Shown piece by piece: positions 1-7,215 of a stretch of 37,322 bases of DNA. Made by a program: the position numbers and the translations under genes. The first letter of the stretch is position 1, and every line of letters starts with the position of its first letter. The DNA is from Pseudomonadales bacterium (GTDB taxonomy: Bacteria > Pseudomonadota > Gammaproteobacteria > Pseudomonadales > Ketobacteraceae): positions 1 to 37,322 of the forward strand of contig JAKSAW010000295.1 of assembly GCA_022361455.1 (NCBI GenBank), read 5' to 3'. The notes beneath the pieces were generated by a model. The model made no database searches. It saw only the letters and a program-made list of their open reading frames with translations, and was not told where the DNA came from.

Positions 1-506
1 AGTTGATATACTCCGATGACTTTGGTGAAACATGGCAGTTAGGGGCTCGTTCGTTGCCTGAAGAAGTTTCGTTTTACATGAATGAAACAGTTGTTACCGA
101 ATTAAATGATGGTCGCCTATATATCGTTTCTCGAAATGCGGCTGGAGACCCAGATAAAGTGAAGTCGATCAATATCAGTATGGATGGTGGAGCGTCGTTT
201 GCTGGGCTATTTGAAGAAACTGATATGTTTCCTGGTCCGGTGGTGCAAGGAGCGTTGTTAACCTTTAACGATGATTTACTACTGTTTTCCTCTCCCCAAA
301 ATTCATCGCAACGGCGAAAAATGGGAATAGTAGCAAGTGATGATCAAGGCCAAACATGGTACCAACTGCAAACAGTCACCGAAAAGCCTGCGGCCTACAG
401 TGATATGGCGAAACTAGATGATGTTAGCATTGGCCTATTGTTCGAATATTGGAATTCGTTAATCCCGTATTGGTCTATCGTGTATCGTCGGGTTGCTACT
501 CATTAA
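1..506 (+). CDS. Exo-alpha-sialidase family protein, C-terminal part (5' end outside window)
   Basis: This is the last 168 codons of a six-bladed beta-propeller glycosidase of the sialidase/BNR-repeat family, which removes terminal sialic acids from glycans, usually outside the cytoplasm. Three Asp-box-like motifs are visible (SDDFGETW, SMDGGASF, SDDQGQTW), each marking a propeller blade. A VSRNAAGD segment fits the family's arginine-bearing strand, and the closing YSDMAKLDD...GLLFEYW matches the usual sialidase ending. The reading frame is open to the left edge, so the first codon seen is internal. The stop codon overlaps that of the next, convergent gene (shared TTAA at 503-506). Substrate and signal peptide cannot be seen; a non-sialidase BNR protein is the alternative. 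Confidence 0.75.
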   Translation, partial: LIYSDDFGETWQLGARSLPEEVSFYMNETVVTELNDGRLYIVSRNAAGDPDKVKSINISMDGGASFAGLFEETDMFPGPVVQGALLTFNDDLLLFSSPQNSSQRRKMGIVASDDQGQTWYQLQTVTEKPAAYSDMAKLDDVSIGLLFEYWNSLIPYWSIVYRRVATH

Positions 507-2269
507 ATTGACATCGATCCCTTGCGAAAGTCTGTACCGGCAAGCTGCACGTTAATTAATACAGGATTGCCATTAGCAGATAGTTTTTTAGCTTCTGCTA
601 ATGTCTCATCGATTTTAGTGTGATCATCTAGTAACAGTCCCACACCGCCATAGCCTTCGGCCACTTTATGGTAGTCGGTTCTTAGTAATACTGTGCCGAT
701 ATCATCGCCTAACATATCTACCTGCTCTCGAGCGATCTGCGCCCAGGAGGCATCGGTACCCACCACAGCAATTGGTGCGAGGCCGTGCCGAACGTAGGTA
801 TCAAACTCCGCCAAACTGTAAGCAGATGAACCATCGCCGTAAATTAACCAAATTTCTGAGTCCGGATAACAAGCTGCCGCACCAATAGCAAAGCCTCCTC
901 CTACGCCTAGGGTTCCAAAAACCCCCGGATCTAACCAACGCAATGGGCCACGAGGTCTTAATATGTAAGATGCGGTAGCTACAAAATCGCCTCCATCGAC
1001 TACTAACACAGCATCATCAGACATAGCGTCTTCAACTTTTGAAAGAATATGTAATGGGTTTATAAGCTTCGGGGCAGGAACGGCTTGATTTATAATTTCA
1101 TTATCTCGTTGTTCTTCACGCTTTCGACAAGCAGCAAACCACTCATTCCATTGATTGGCTTTTGGTTGAAACTGATATGCTAGCTCTTGAAGAAATTTTC
1201 CGGCATGCATCTGAACACCAATATCGGGGCGCCGATTCTTGGTAAGTTCTGTAGTGCTGAGGTTCACTGAAACAATGGTTGCCTTTGAATTAAAACCACG
1301 GCCATACCCTAAACGAAAATCAAAAGGGAATCCTGCGACAATAACTAGATCTGCCTCTTTAAGCGCGGCAGATCGTTTATGTCTAAATTGGATGTTGCTT
1401 TCTCGCCCCAATAAACCCCGAGCTACACCACCAAGCCAAGTAGGTATACCTAGGTTTCTCACAGCTTCGGCTATCGCCTCACCATCGCGACAATTCACCA
1501 TAGACTGGCTACCCATAACCAAGACTGGCTTTTGAGATTTTTGAAGTAACTTCGCTACCTTGGTTAATTTCGCTTCTTCAGAATCAGAAATTCTAGCGGT
1601 CACTTTTTTAACTTGATCTAGTGGTGATGGTAGATCCACGGGTATATGAGGCTGATGAAATTGACGCAGAAGATGCCCTTGAAGAAAAAGTTTTAATGCC
1701 CGTTGTTCAATATTTTTGGGATTCTCTACGCCTGCCTCTTTCAGAAATTGCTCTGTGATCATTTGCTCTGGGTAAAGTAAGTCAACAGGCACTTCGACAA
1801 AAACAGGACCTGGAATACCCGATTCTGCGATATCTAGCGCCTTGTCTATAGTGGGCTTGAGGCTAGAAAGGGTTTTAACAGACGTCGCATATTTAGTGAT
1901 GGGTTTCATCAACGAGAGTTGATCAATGTCTTGCAATGAGCCCCTCCCCTTTAAAATGGTCGCCGTTGCGCCACCGAAAATTAACACTGGAGACTGGGCC
2001 ATTTGGGCGTTCTTCACAGCAGTAATGGTATTGGTAACTCCTGGGCCTGCGGTAACCGCCGCTACCCCTGGCACGCCTGTCATTCTCGCGGTGGCATCGG
2101 CTGCAAACACCGCTGTCACTTCGTCGCGAACATCGATAACCCTTATACCATTTCGCTTGGCACCAACCAGGATCGGTGAAATATGGCCGCCGCATAACGT
2201 GTACATAGATTGCACACCTCTCTGTGCGAGTGCCTCACCAATGATCATGCCGCCGTGCTCATATGCCAT
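503..2269 (-). CDS. ILVBL/HACL2-like thiamine diphosphate-dependent lyase (acetolactate synthase family)
   Basis: A 588-residue enzyme of the acetolactate synthase/2-hydroxyacyl-CoA lyase family. Its text follows animal ILVBL (HACL2) unusually closely: [76 protein letters not shown] and a FRKGS ending. Domain order is the ThDP pyrimidine domain with catalytic Glu50, a central Rossmann-like domain (about 215-350) and the diphosphate domain with GDG near residue 478. The expected Asn about 26 residues after GDG reads Thr (GTDASW, near 504). The family cleaves 2-hydroxyacyl-CoA to a shorter aldehyde and formyl-CoA, or condenses pyruvate; the ILVBL resemblance favours the former, by inference. 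It is divergent from the hydrolase at 2540. A branched-chain ilvB role is unlikely because no ilvN-like subunit is nearby. Confidence 0.87.
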   Translation of the reverse strand: MAYEHGGMIIGEALAQRGVQSMYTLCGGHISPILVGAKRNGIRVIDVRDEVTAVFAADATARMTGVPGVAAVTAGPGVTNTITAVKNAQMAQSPVLIFGGATATILKGRGSLQDIDQLSLMKPITKYATSVKTLSSLKPTIDKALDIAESGIPGPVFVEVPVDLLYPEQMITEQFLKEAGVENPKNIEQRALKLFLQGHLLRQFHQPHIPVDLPSPLDQVKKVTARISDSEEAKLTKVAKLLQKSQKPVLVMGSQSMVNCRDGEAIAEAVRNLGIPTWLGGVARGLLGRESNIQFRHKRSAALKEADLVIVAGFPFDFRLGYGRGFNSKATIVSVNLSTTELTKNRRPDIGVQMHAGKFLQELAYQFQPKANQWNEWFAACRKREEQRDNEIINQAVPAPKLINPLHILSKVEDAMSDDAVLVVDGGDFVATASYILRPRGPLRWLDPGVFGTLGVGGGFAIGAAACYPDSEIWLIYGDGSSAYSLAEFDTYVRHGLAPIAVVGTDASWAQIAREQVDMLGDDIGTVLLRTDYHKVAEGYGGVGLLLDDHTKIDETLAEAKKLSANGNPVLINVQLAGTDFRKGSMSI

Positions 2270-2410
2270 AGCTATTCCTTGTATTTAGTCGTTTTAGCTT
2301 TAATAACTTTATGCCAGATTGCCTATAGCAAGGCCTGCCTGTAAGCATCGTTACCATGACAGAAAGCTAACTTTAAAAAAAGTACTTCCCAGCCCAGATC
2401 CACCTGTCTT

Positions 2411-2423
2411 AAAGGTCACCTTT
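2411..2423. promoter_or_regulatory. Perfect 13-bp palindrome, candidate operator
   Basis: AAAGGTCACCTTT is a perfect inverted repeat (six-base arms around one C) in the 270-bp divergent gap between the lyase and hydrolase genes. Its place and symmetry fit a regulator site, but no regulator is identified and a 13-bp palindrome can arise by chance. Confidence 0.3.
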
Positions 2424-2539
2424 GTGATTCTGCGCTAGAAAGGTTCTTTTCGAATTGCGAGAGATCAGTAAACTTTGCTATATATTGCGAATAGCTTTTA
2501 TTGAAAGCATCTCATATTCATTTATTACATCGAGTAAGC

Positions 2540-3484
2540 ATGACTATTAAAACCTATGAAGCCATTGGCTATGGAATTACCCGAATCGAAACTGGATTAG
2601 TACGGCCTGGTTTAGCCGCCTGCTATGTAATGCAGCACGAAAATGAAGTGGCGATTATTGAGACAGGCACACATCACACCGTCGCCACTATAATGGCCTT
2701 CTTAGAGTCCAATAAAATTGAGCCTGAGCAAGTTCGTTACGTTATTCCTACACATGTTCATTTAGATCATGCAGGCGGTGTGGGTGGCCTAATGGCACGA
2801 CTGCCCAAAGCTAAGTTAGTTATCCACCCTAAAGGTGCGCGGCACATGATAGCGCCGGAGAAGCTAAAGGCTGGAGCTTTAGAAGTTTACGGCGAGGAAA
2901 AGTTTTCCCAGATGTACGGCGATATTATTCCGGTCGCTGAAGATCGAGTTATTGTCGCTGAAGACAACGATACCGCGGATCTAAATGGGCGCATATTGAA
3001 GTTCTTAGATACACCTGGCCATGCACGACACCATTTTTGTGTATACGACGCCGTGAGCGAAGGAGTATTTACTGGCGACACGTTCGGCCTATCCTATCCA
3101 GAGCTGGTTACGCAAGATGCGCCCTTTCTTATGCCCACTACAACGCCTGTTCAGTTTGAACCAGAGCCATTAAAAGCTTCGATTTCAAAGCTGATGTCTT
3201 TAGCGCCGAAACGTATGTTTTTAACCCACTATGGGCTTCTTGAATCGCCAGAAAAATGGGTCGATTCATTAATCGAACAAATCAATGCTTATGTAACGAT
3301 CGCAGAGCATAACAAGCACAGCGAGAACTTAGAATCCGATCTGACTAATGCACTCACGCAATACACCCTGGAGAAGCTAAAATCTCACGCAACCAGCCTT
3401 AGTGAGTCTGAGTTACACAATTTAATCAAAATGGATATGACACTAAATGCACAGGGGTTGGCGGTTTGGTTAAGCCGTCAGTAA
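2540..3484 (+). CDS. Metallo-beta-lactamase-fold hydrolase
   Basis: A 314-residue MBL-fold protein. The zinc motif THVHLDHAGG gives H72-x-H74-x-D76-H77. Later ligands are plausible in DTPGHARHH, FTGDTFG and FLTHYG. Members hydrolyse thioesters, lactones and related bonds; the substrate here cannot be told. No signal peptide is seen, so it is probably cytoplasmic. I chose ATG 2540, preceded by a short GAG, over an upstream in-frame TTG at 2501, which would add 13 residues unlike the family start. It faces the ILVBL-like lyase, so both may serve one acyl-CoA or lipid breakdown route, but that is inference. Confidence 0.88.
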   Translation: MTIKTYEAIGYGITRIETGLVRPGLAACYVMQHENEVAIIETGTHHTVATIMAFLESNKIEPEQVRYVIPTHVHLDHAGGVGGLMARLPKAKLVIHPKGARHMIAPEKLKAGALEVYGEEKFSQMYGDIIPVAEDRVIVAEDNDTADLNGRILKFLDTPGHARHHFCVYDAVSEGVFTGDTFGLSYPELVTQDAPFLMPTTTPVQFEPEPLKASISKLMSLAPKRMFLTHYGLLESPEKWVDSLIEQINAYVTIAEHNKHSENLESDLTNALTQYTLEKLKSHATSLSESELHNLIKMDMTLNAQGLAVWLSRQ

Positions 3485-3494
3485 AAATTAATAC

Positions 3495-3518
3495 CGACTA
3501 GCCCTTTGCCTCTAGTCG
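3495..3518. terminator. Hairpin between convergent genes, possible terminator
   Basis: CGACTAG and CTAGTCG form a perfect seven-base stem with a ten-base loop just after the hydrolase stop and before the convergent tetR stop. There is no clear T tract on either side, so it is a weak terminator candidate. Confidence 0.35.
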
Positions 3519-3530
3519 AGCATCTACACA

Positions 3531-4199
3531 CTAATCTATCTTTAAATCCGCCCCAACTGATTGGCGAATAAAGCTCTGTGCATATTTAATTAGTTCTTCA
3601 CGATCCAAAGCTGCCCTATCAAAAAGGTTACTACCGGTAGTGTCTTGCAACATGATAACACCTTGTAGTGACCCCCTTAAAAACATAGCGGTTTGCAGTG
3701 GGTTTTGAACTTTATTTTTATCGATTGTGCCATCCTTTAAACCCTCTTCAAGTATTTCCACTAAGGTTGCCATTAATTGGTCTTCTAATTCGAGCATTTC
3801 GATTTCATAGGGTGTCATTTCATCTAGCTGAGTATGTGGCTTATCTACCATGCCATACTTCATACACATCATTTTAAATAAAAAGGGAGCTTGCTTATAA
3901 AATAGATAGTAGGCTTCACCACCAGCATGAACTCTTTCCAATCCCGTTTTACAGTCTTTCAACTGCTCATCTAGTATTTCTAAATACAAATAACTGGCTC
4001 GGACACATAAAGCCGCATGGATATCGGTTTTATCTTTAAAATATACATATATCAAAGACCTACTAGCTTTTGCCCTTTTAGCAATTTCATCCATAGAAGC
4101 TTTTTCAAAGCCTCTTTCAGTAAAAACTGACAGCGCTGCATCCAGGATATCTTCCCGCCTTTGTTGTTTTTCTTCATCGTTTCTAGATCGGGTACGCAT
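3531..4199 (-). CDS. TetR/AcrR-family transcriptional regulator
   Basis: A 222-residue TetR-type repressor. The N-terminal helix-turn-helix (about residues 14-60) is clear: ILDAALSVFTERGF, then MDEIAKRAKASRSLIYVYF, the usual recognition helix ending in YxYFKDK. The rest is a helical ligand-binding and dimer domain with no recognisable ligand signature. It is divergent from the DUF1329 gene across a 242-bp gap with two identical palindromes (4299-4317 and 4335-4351), so it most likely controls that gene and itself. Lipid-like or aromatic ligands are usual for regulators beside DUF1329 genes, but this is not shown here. Start ATG 4199; the ribosome site is weak. Confidence 0.9.
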   Translation of the reverse strand: MRTRSRNDEEKQQRREDILDAALSVFTERGFEKASMDEIAKRAKASRSLIYVYFKDKTDIHAALCVRASYLYLEILDEQLKDCKTGLERVHAGGEAYYLFYKQAPFLFKMMCMKYGMVDKPHTQLDEMTPYEIEMLELEDQLMATLVEILEEGLKDGTIDKNKVQNPLQTAMFLRGSLQGVIMLQDTTGSNLFDRAALDREELIKYAQSFIRQSVGADLKID

Positions 4200-4298
4200 G
4201 TTAATTACCAGTAGCTATTAATGAAAAGGCATTAAAATTCCGCGACTTATAGTTTTTTATTTTAACACCCCATATGGGATAGTGTATTCCACCCTAGT

Positions 4299-4317
4299 TA
4301 TTGACGCTTTGTCAATA
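4299..4317. promoter_or_regulatory. Candidate TetR operator, copy 1
   Basis: TATTGACGCTTTGTCAATA is a perfect inverted repeat with seven-base arms and a five-base spacer, lying between the divergent tetR and DUF1329 genes. It shares the pattern ATTGAC-N5-GTCAAT with copy 2, whose centre is 35 bp away. Size and position suit a TetR-family dimer. Confidence 0.7.
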
Positions 4318-4334
4318 CCAAGCATAATTATGTA

Positions 4335-4351
4335 ATTGACATATCGTCAAT
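4335..4351. promoter_or_regulatory. Candidate TetR operator, copy 2
   Basis: ATTGACATATCGTCAAT repeats the six-base arms and five-base spacer of copy 1 with a different spacer sequence. Conserved arms with free spacers argue for a protein site rather than a chance duplication. It is nearer the DUF1329 start (4442), so it probably overlaps that promoter. Confidence 0.7.
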
Positions 4352-4441
4352 AACTAGATTGATTAAGCAAAAGTCACTCGCATATGAAATCGATCTAACA
4401 TTTCGCTTTAGTTACCCGTAGTAATAGAAGAGGTCCGCAAC

Positions 4442-6007
4442 ATGTCATTTACGAAACGCAGAGCAACCTATTCAACAGCAGCTTTAGTCATGGGAATAAC
4501 TTCGCTATCAATGGCGGTAAATGCAAAAGGGATTGAAACTACAGATTGCTTCGCGCCACCATATTTTGAAGAATCTGTTACAGAGTCACAGGCGCTAGAT
4601 ATAGGCAATTGTTTTTATAAAGCATCGAACTTTAACAAAAATCTTAATCTTCAATATGCGCAAAGTTGGTATCGGTTTGCTTCTGATTTAGGGCATCCAA
4701 CAGCGCATGAAAACCTTGAAAAAATTGAATCAGAATTAGTAACTGCCAAAGGTGAATTAACACCTCTGGGGGGCACACTATCTGGAAACGCTGATGGTAG
4801 CATTCCTTCATGGGATGGTGGACTACAAACGCCTCCAGATACCTACGTAAAAGGTGGGCCTATGGTAAACCCTTTTGCCGACGAGTCTCCTATCTACGAA
4901 ATTAATGCAGCTAACTATAAAGATCATGCTCAGTTTTTATCTGATGGACATAAAGCTTTGTTTGAAGCTTATCCAAGTACCTATACATTAAAAGTCTATC
5001 CAAGTCATAGAACTGCATATGTACCACAAATGGTACAAAATCTTTCAATGGCTAACACCGATTCTGAGTTGGTACATGAAGGTAATGGCGTTGAAAACTA
5101 TGAGCTTTATTACCCCTTTCCTACTCCAGAAAATGCCCATCAGGTGCTCTGGAACCACCTATTAAGATATCGTGGTGGAAGTTTATTGAGAGAATATGAT
5201 CATGTTGTTGTACAGCATAATGGTAATTACAGTGCGGTTAGGATTGAAGAAGTAGGTGTTTTTCCCGAAAAACTAGTGGGATACGATGACGTGAAAAATG
5301 CTAACGACTTAGCTTATTTTCGCCAAACAGTATTAGCACCTGCAAGACTCACTGGAACCATACTATTGGTTCATGAATCTAAGGACCAAGTAAAGGAACC
5401 TCGCCAGTCATGGATTTACAACTCAGGACAAAGACGAGTTCGGAGAGCACCACAAGTAGCCTATGATAGTCCCGGTACAGCTTCCGATGGTTTAAGAACA
5501 ACTGACCAAGCAGATATGTTTTCTGGCGCTCCAGATCGATACGAGTGGACGTTAGTCGGCAAGAAAGAGCTCTATGTCCCATATAACAACTATGATTTGA
5601 TGAACCCTGAACTTAAACACGACGACTTGATCCAAAAAGGTCACCTTAATCCCGACCACCTTCGTTATGAAAAACACCGTGTGTGGAAAATTGTTGGTGA
5701 AGTTAAAGATGGCCAGCGTCATATCTATGCTAAAAGGGTTTTATATATCGATGAAGATACTTGGCAGATCCTTGTGGCAGACCAATATGATGGTAAAGGC
5801 AATCTATGGAGAGTATCAGAAGGCTTTCACGTTCAATACTACTATGCTGATACGCCTTGGGTAGCGGGCGATGCTCACTATGACTTGCGTAGCCAACGTT
5901 ATTTAATTAGTGGTCTACAGAATGAAGTTCGGAAGCCTATAAAATTTGGCTTCACCATGAATAAAGGTGAACTTTCGCCGGCAGCAATTCGTCGAATGGG
6001 TAAGTAA
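4442..6007 (+). CDS. DUF1329 exported envelope protein with N-terminal Sel1-like extension
   Basis: A 521-residue exported protein. A signal peptide (KRR, then a hydrophobic stretch, cut near VNA/KG at about residue 29) is followed by a short helical part (about 45-100) with a Sel1-like repeat (YAQSWYRFASDLGHPTAHENL), then a DUF1329 domain from about 105 to the end (LTPLGG...NADGSIPSWDGG, later a WVAGDAHYDLRSQRY-like end). DUF1329 proteins resemble LolA/LolB-type lipid-carrying folds and often sit beside RND exporters or DUF1302 porins; neither is present here. The molecular role is unknown. It is probably repressed by the divergent TetR through two palindromes and ends in a strong hairpin. 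Start ATG 4442 follows GAAGAGG. Confidence 0.88.
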   Translation: MSFTKRRATYSTAALVMGITSLSMAVNAKGIETTDCFAPPYFEESVTESQALDIGNCFYKASNFNKNLNLQYAQSWYRFASDLGHPTAHENLEKIESELVTAKGELTPLGGTLSGNADGSIPSWDGGLQTPPDTYVKGGPMVNPFADESPIYEINAANYKDHAQFLSDGHKALFEAYPSTYTLKVYPSHRTAYVPQMVQNLSMANTDSELVHEGNGVENYELYYPFPTPENAHQVLWNHLLRYRGGSLLREYDHVVVQHNGNYSAVRIEEVGVFPEKLVGYDDVKNANDLAYFRQTVLAPARLTGTILLVHESKDQVKEPRQSWIYNSGQRRVRRAPQVAYDSPGTASDGLRTTDQADMFSGAPDRYEWTLVGKKELYVPYNNYDLMNPELKHDDLIQKGHLNPDHLRYEKHRVWKIVGEVKDGQRHIYAKRVLYIDEDTWQILVADQYDGKGNLWRVSEGFHVQYYYADTPWVAGDAHYDLRSQRYLISGLQNEVRKPIKFGFTMNKGELSPAAIRRMGK

Positions 6008-6011
6008 AGCC

Positions 6012-6051
6012 AACTAGGGTCTTGAAGATAGCATCCTTCAGGACCCTAGTT
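6012..6051. terminator. Strong bidirectional terminator hairpin
   Basis: AACTAGGGTC pairs perfectly with GACCCTAGTT and the stem continues inward (TTGAAG with CTTCAG, one G-T pair) to about 16 pairs with a loop of about eight bases. It begins just after the DUF1329 stop and overlaps the stop of the convergent binding-protein gene, so it can end transcripts from both sides. The T tract is short (TTAATTGTTT). Confidence 0.75.
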
Positions 6052-6810
6052 AATTGTTTGGTATTTCGATACCAACCTTGCAACAAACCCCTCTTCCTTT
6101 AGTGTCTGAATTATATGGTTTATTTCTTCGATATGGCTTACGCAAGTTGATTTCTTTGAGAATACGAAATGGACCTTGTTTATATCAACTGGATTATCAA
6201 GTGGAACAATTTCGCCTTCTAGATTTAGCTTTCTTAGACTCATCATGCCATCGAGATAATCCGAAACATAGTAATCTCTACGCTCTTTAAGAATTAACTT
6301 ATGATAGCTTTGCTTAAAGTCTCTGTTTAATTGATAAAGATCTAGATGATCCCTAGCATATGAATCAAAACGCTCTCCAAAGCTACCCCCAGCTGGCACC
6401 ACTCCAAGCTTACCCTTTAGATCATCTAAAGCCTTAAAAGGAAATTCTCTGCCCTTTTTTACAAAAATCCGCGACTCATTCCTGATGTAGGGATCAGAAT
6501 ATATAAACTTTTCCTGTCTTTCGGAATTTTTGTATAGTGCGACGGCGAGATCCAAATAGCCATTTTCTAACGACGCAAGCATACGTTTCATAGGAAGATC
6601 AAAGACTTGCACTTTCACGCCAAGTCTGGACGCTATCTCGTTGACCATATCAAAAGCGATACCATAGTATTGCTTGGTTTCAGAGTTTTGATAGGATATC
6701 GGCTCCCATTCCACGGCCCCCGATGCTACCTTGAGTAACTCGCATTTGCCGCTAGCAAATGCTGAAACAGTGGCAAGATTTATAATTATGCCTGTTAGGA
6801 TTCTGAACAT
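6046..6810 (-). CDS. Solitary periplasmic solute-binding protein, family 3
   Basis: A 254-residue SBP family 3 protein. A signal peptide (about residues 1-19, ending SAFA/SG) precedes a two-lobed binding fold: GIAFDMVNEIASRLG, the DLPMKRMLASLENGYLDLAV segment, SDPYIRNESRIFVKKG and the hinge LKGKLGVVPAGGS. The family binds amino acids or other small polar molecules. No permease or ATPase gene lies near, so it is an orphan import component or a sensor. Orphans with the PMKR...L.NG.DL pattern are common in marine Gammaproteobacteria. I took ATG 6810 over an in-frame TTG at 6822 because the signal peptide then starts cleanly. The stop overlaps the terminator hairpin. Confidence 0.85.
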   Translation of the reverse strand: MFRILTGIIINLATVSAFASGKCELLKVASGAVEWEPISYQNSETKQYYGIAFDMVNEIASRLGVKVQVFDLPMKRMLASLENGYLDLAVALYKNSERQEKFIYSDPYIRNESRIFVKKGREFPFKALDDLKGKLGVVPAGGSFGERFDSYARDHLDLYQLNRDFKQSYHKLILKERRDYYVSDYLDGMMSLRKLNLEGEIVPLDNPVDINKVHFVFSKKSTCVSHIEEINHIIQTLKEEGFVARLVSKYQTIN

Positions 6811-7215
6811 AGAAAAAACCAAAGTGCGAATCTAGAATCACTGTCATTATAGTTAAACTAGGTAAGATCGCTTCAAATCACAGCAGAGAAATGACTATCT
6901 CCACAGGACGCTCAATTATCATCCATGCCATTGAAGTGTTGCAGCTTCGTTCCGACCCTATTTTTTACAAGCCTTTCTAAAAGCGCTTACAGCGGCTTGG
7001 AACACATCATCGAGAAAACCAACCGGTATAGTTGGATACAATAATTTATCTTGAAAAGAATCTAAGCTAATCAAAACTCATCTCTTAGATGATTAATTCG
7101 TAATGCATTTAAACATCAAATAAAGTCTGTAGCTAGATTCGAATATCAAAGGCACCTCAAGCTTTGTAATATGAAGTGCCTTTGAATGCCTCTAAGTGCT
7201 TTTAATTCCAAGAAT
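6811..7215. other. Intergenic stretch with no gene recognised
   Basis: About 400 bases between two minus-strand genes. All frames are broken into short pieces with no supported coding start. It should hold the promoter of the binding-protein gene and the 3' end of the lipoprotein transcript; the only clear structure is the inverted repeat at 7146-7185. Confidence 0.5.
7146..7185 (-). terminator. Inverted repeat downstream of the TULIP-like lipoprotein
   Basis: TCAAAGGCAC and GTGCCTTTGA are perfect ten-base arms around a 20-base loop, 31 bases past the stop of the minus-strand lipoprotein gene. The position fits a transcript end, but the large loop and lack of a T tract on the minus strand make the type uncertain. 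Confidence 0.4.

Noticed and set aside
1926..2288. 120-codon plus-strand open frame opposite the lyase gene
   Set aside because: It is antisense to well-conserved ThDP-enzyme sequence, has no family resemblance and its composition is that of a shadow frame.
4269..4278. CCCATATGGG palindrome compared with the TCACCC-TATG-GGGTGA repeat at 33808
   Set aside because: They share only a C-rich/G-rich look; arms and spacing differ, so a common regulator is not supported.
6823..7215. Possible small gene between the binding protein and the TULIP-like lipoprotein
   Set aside because: Frames are short (the best is under 30 codons on the minus strand) with no ribosome site or family resemblance.
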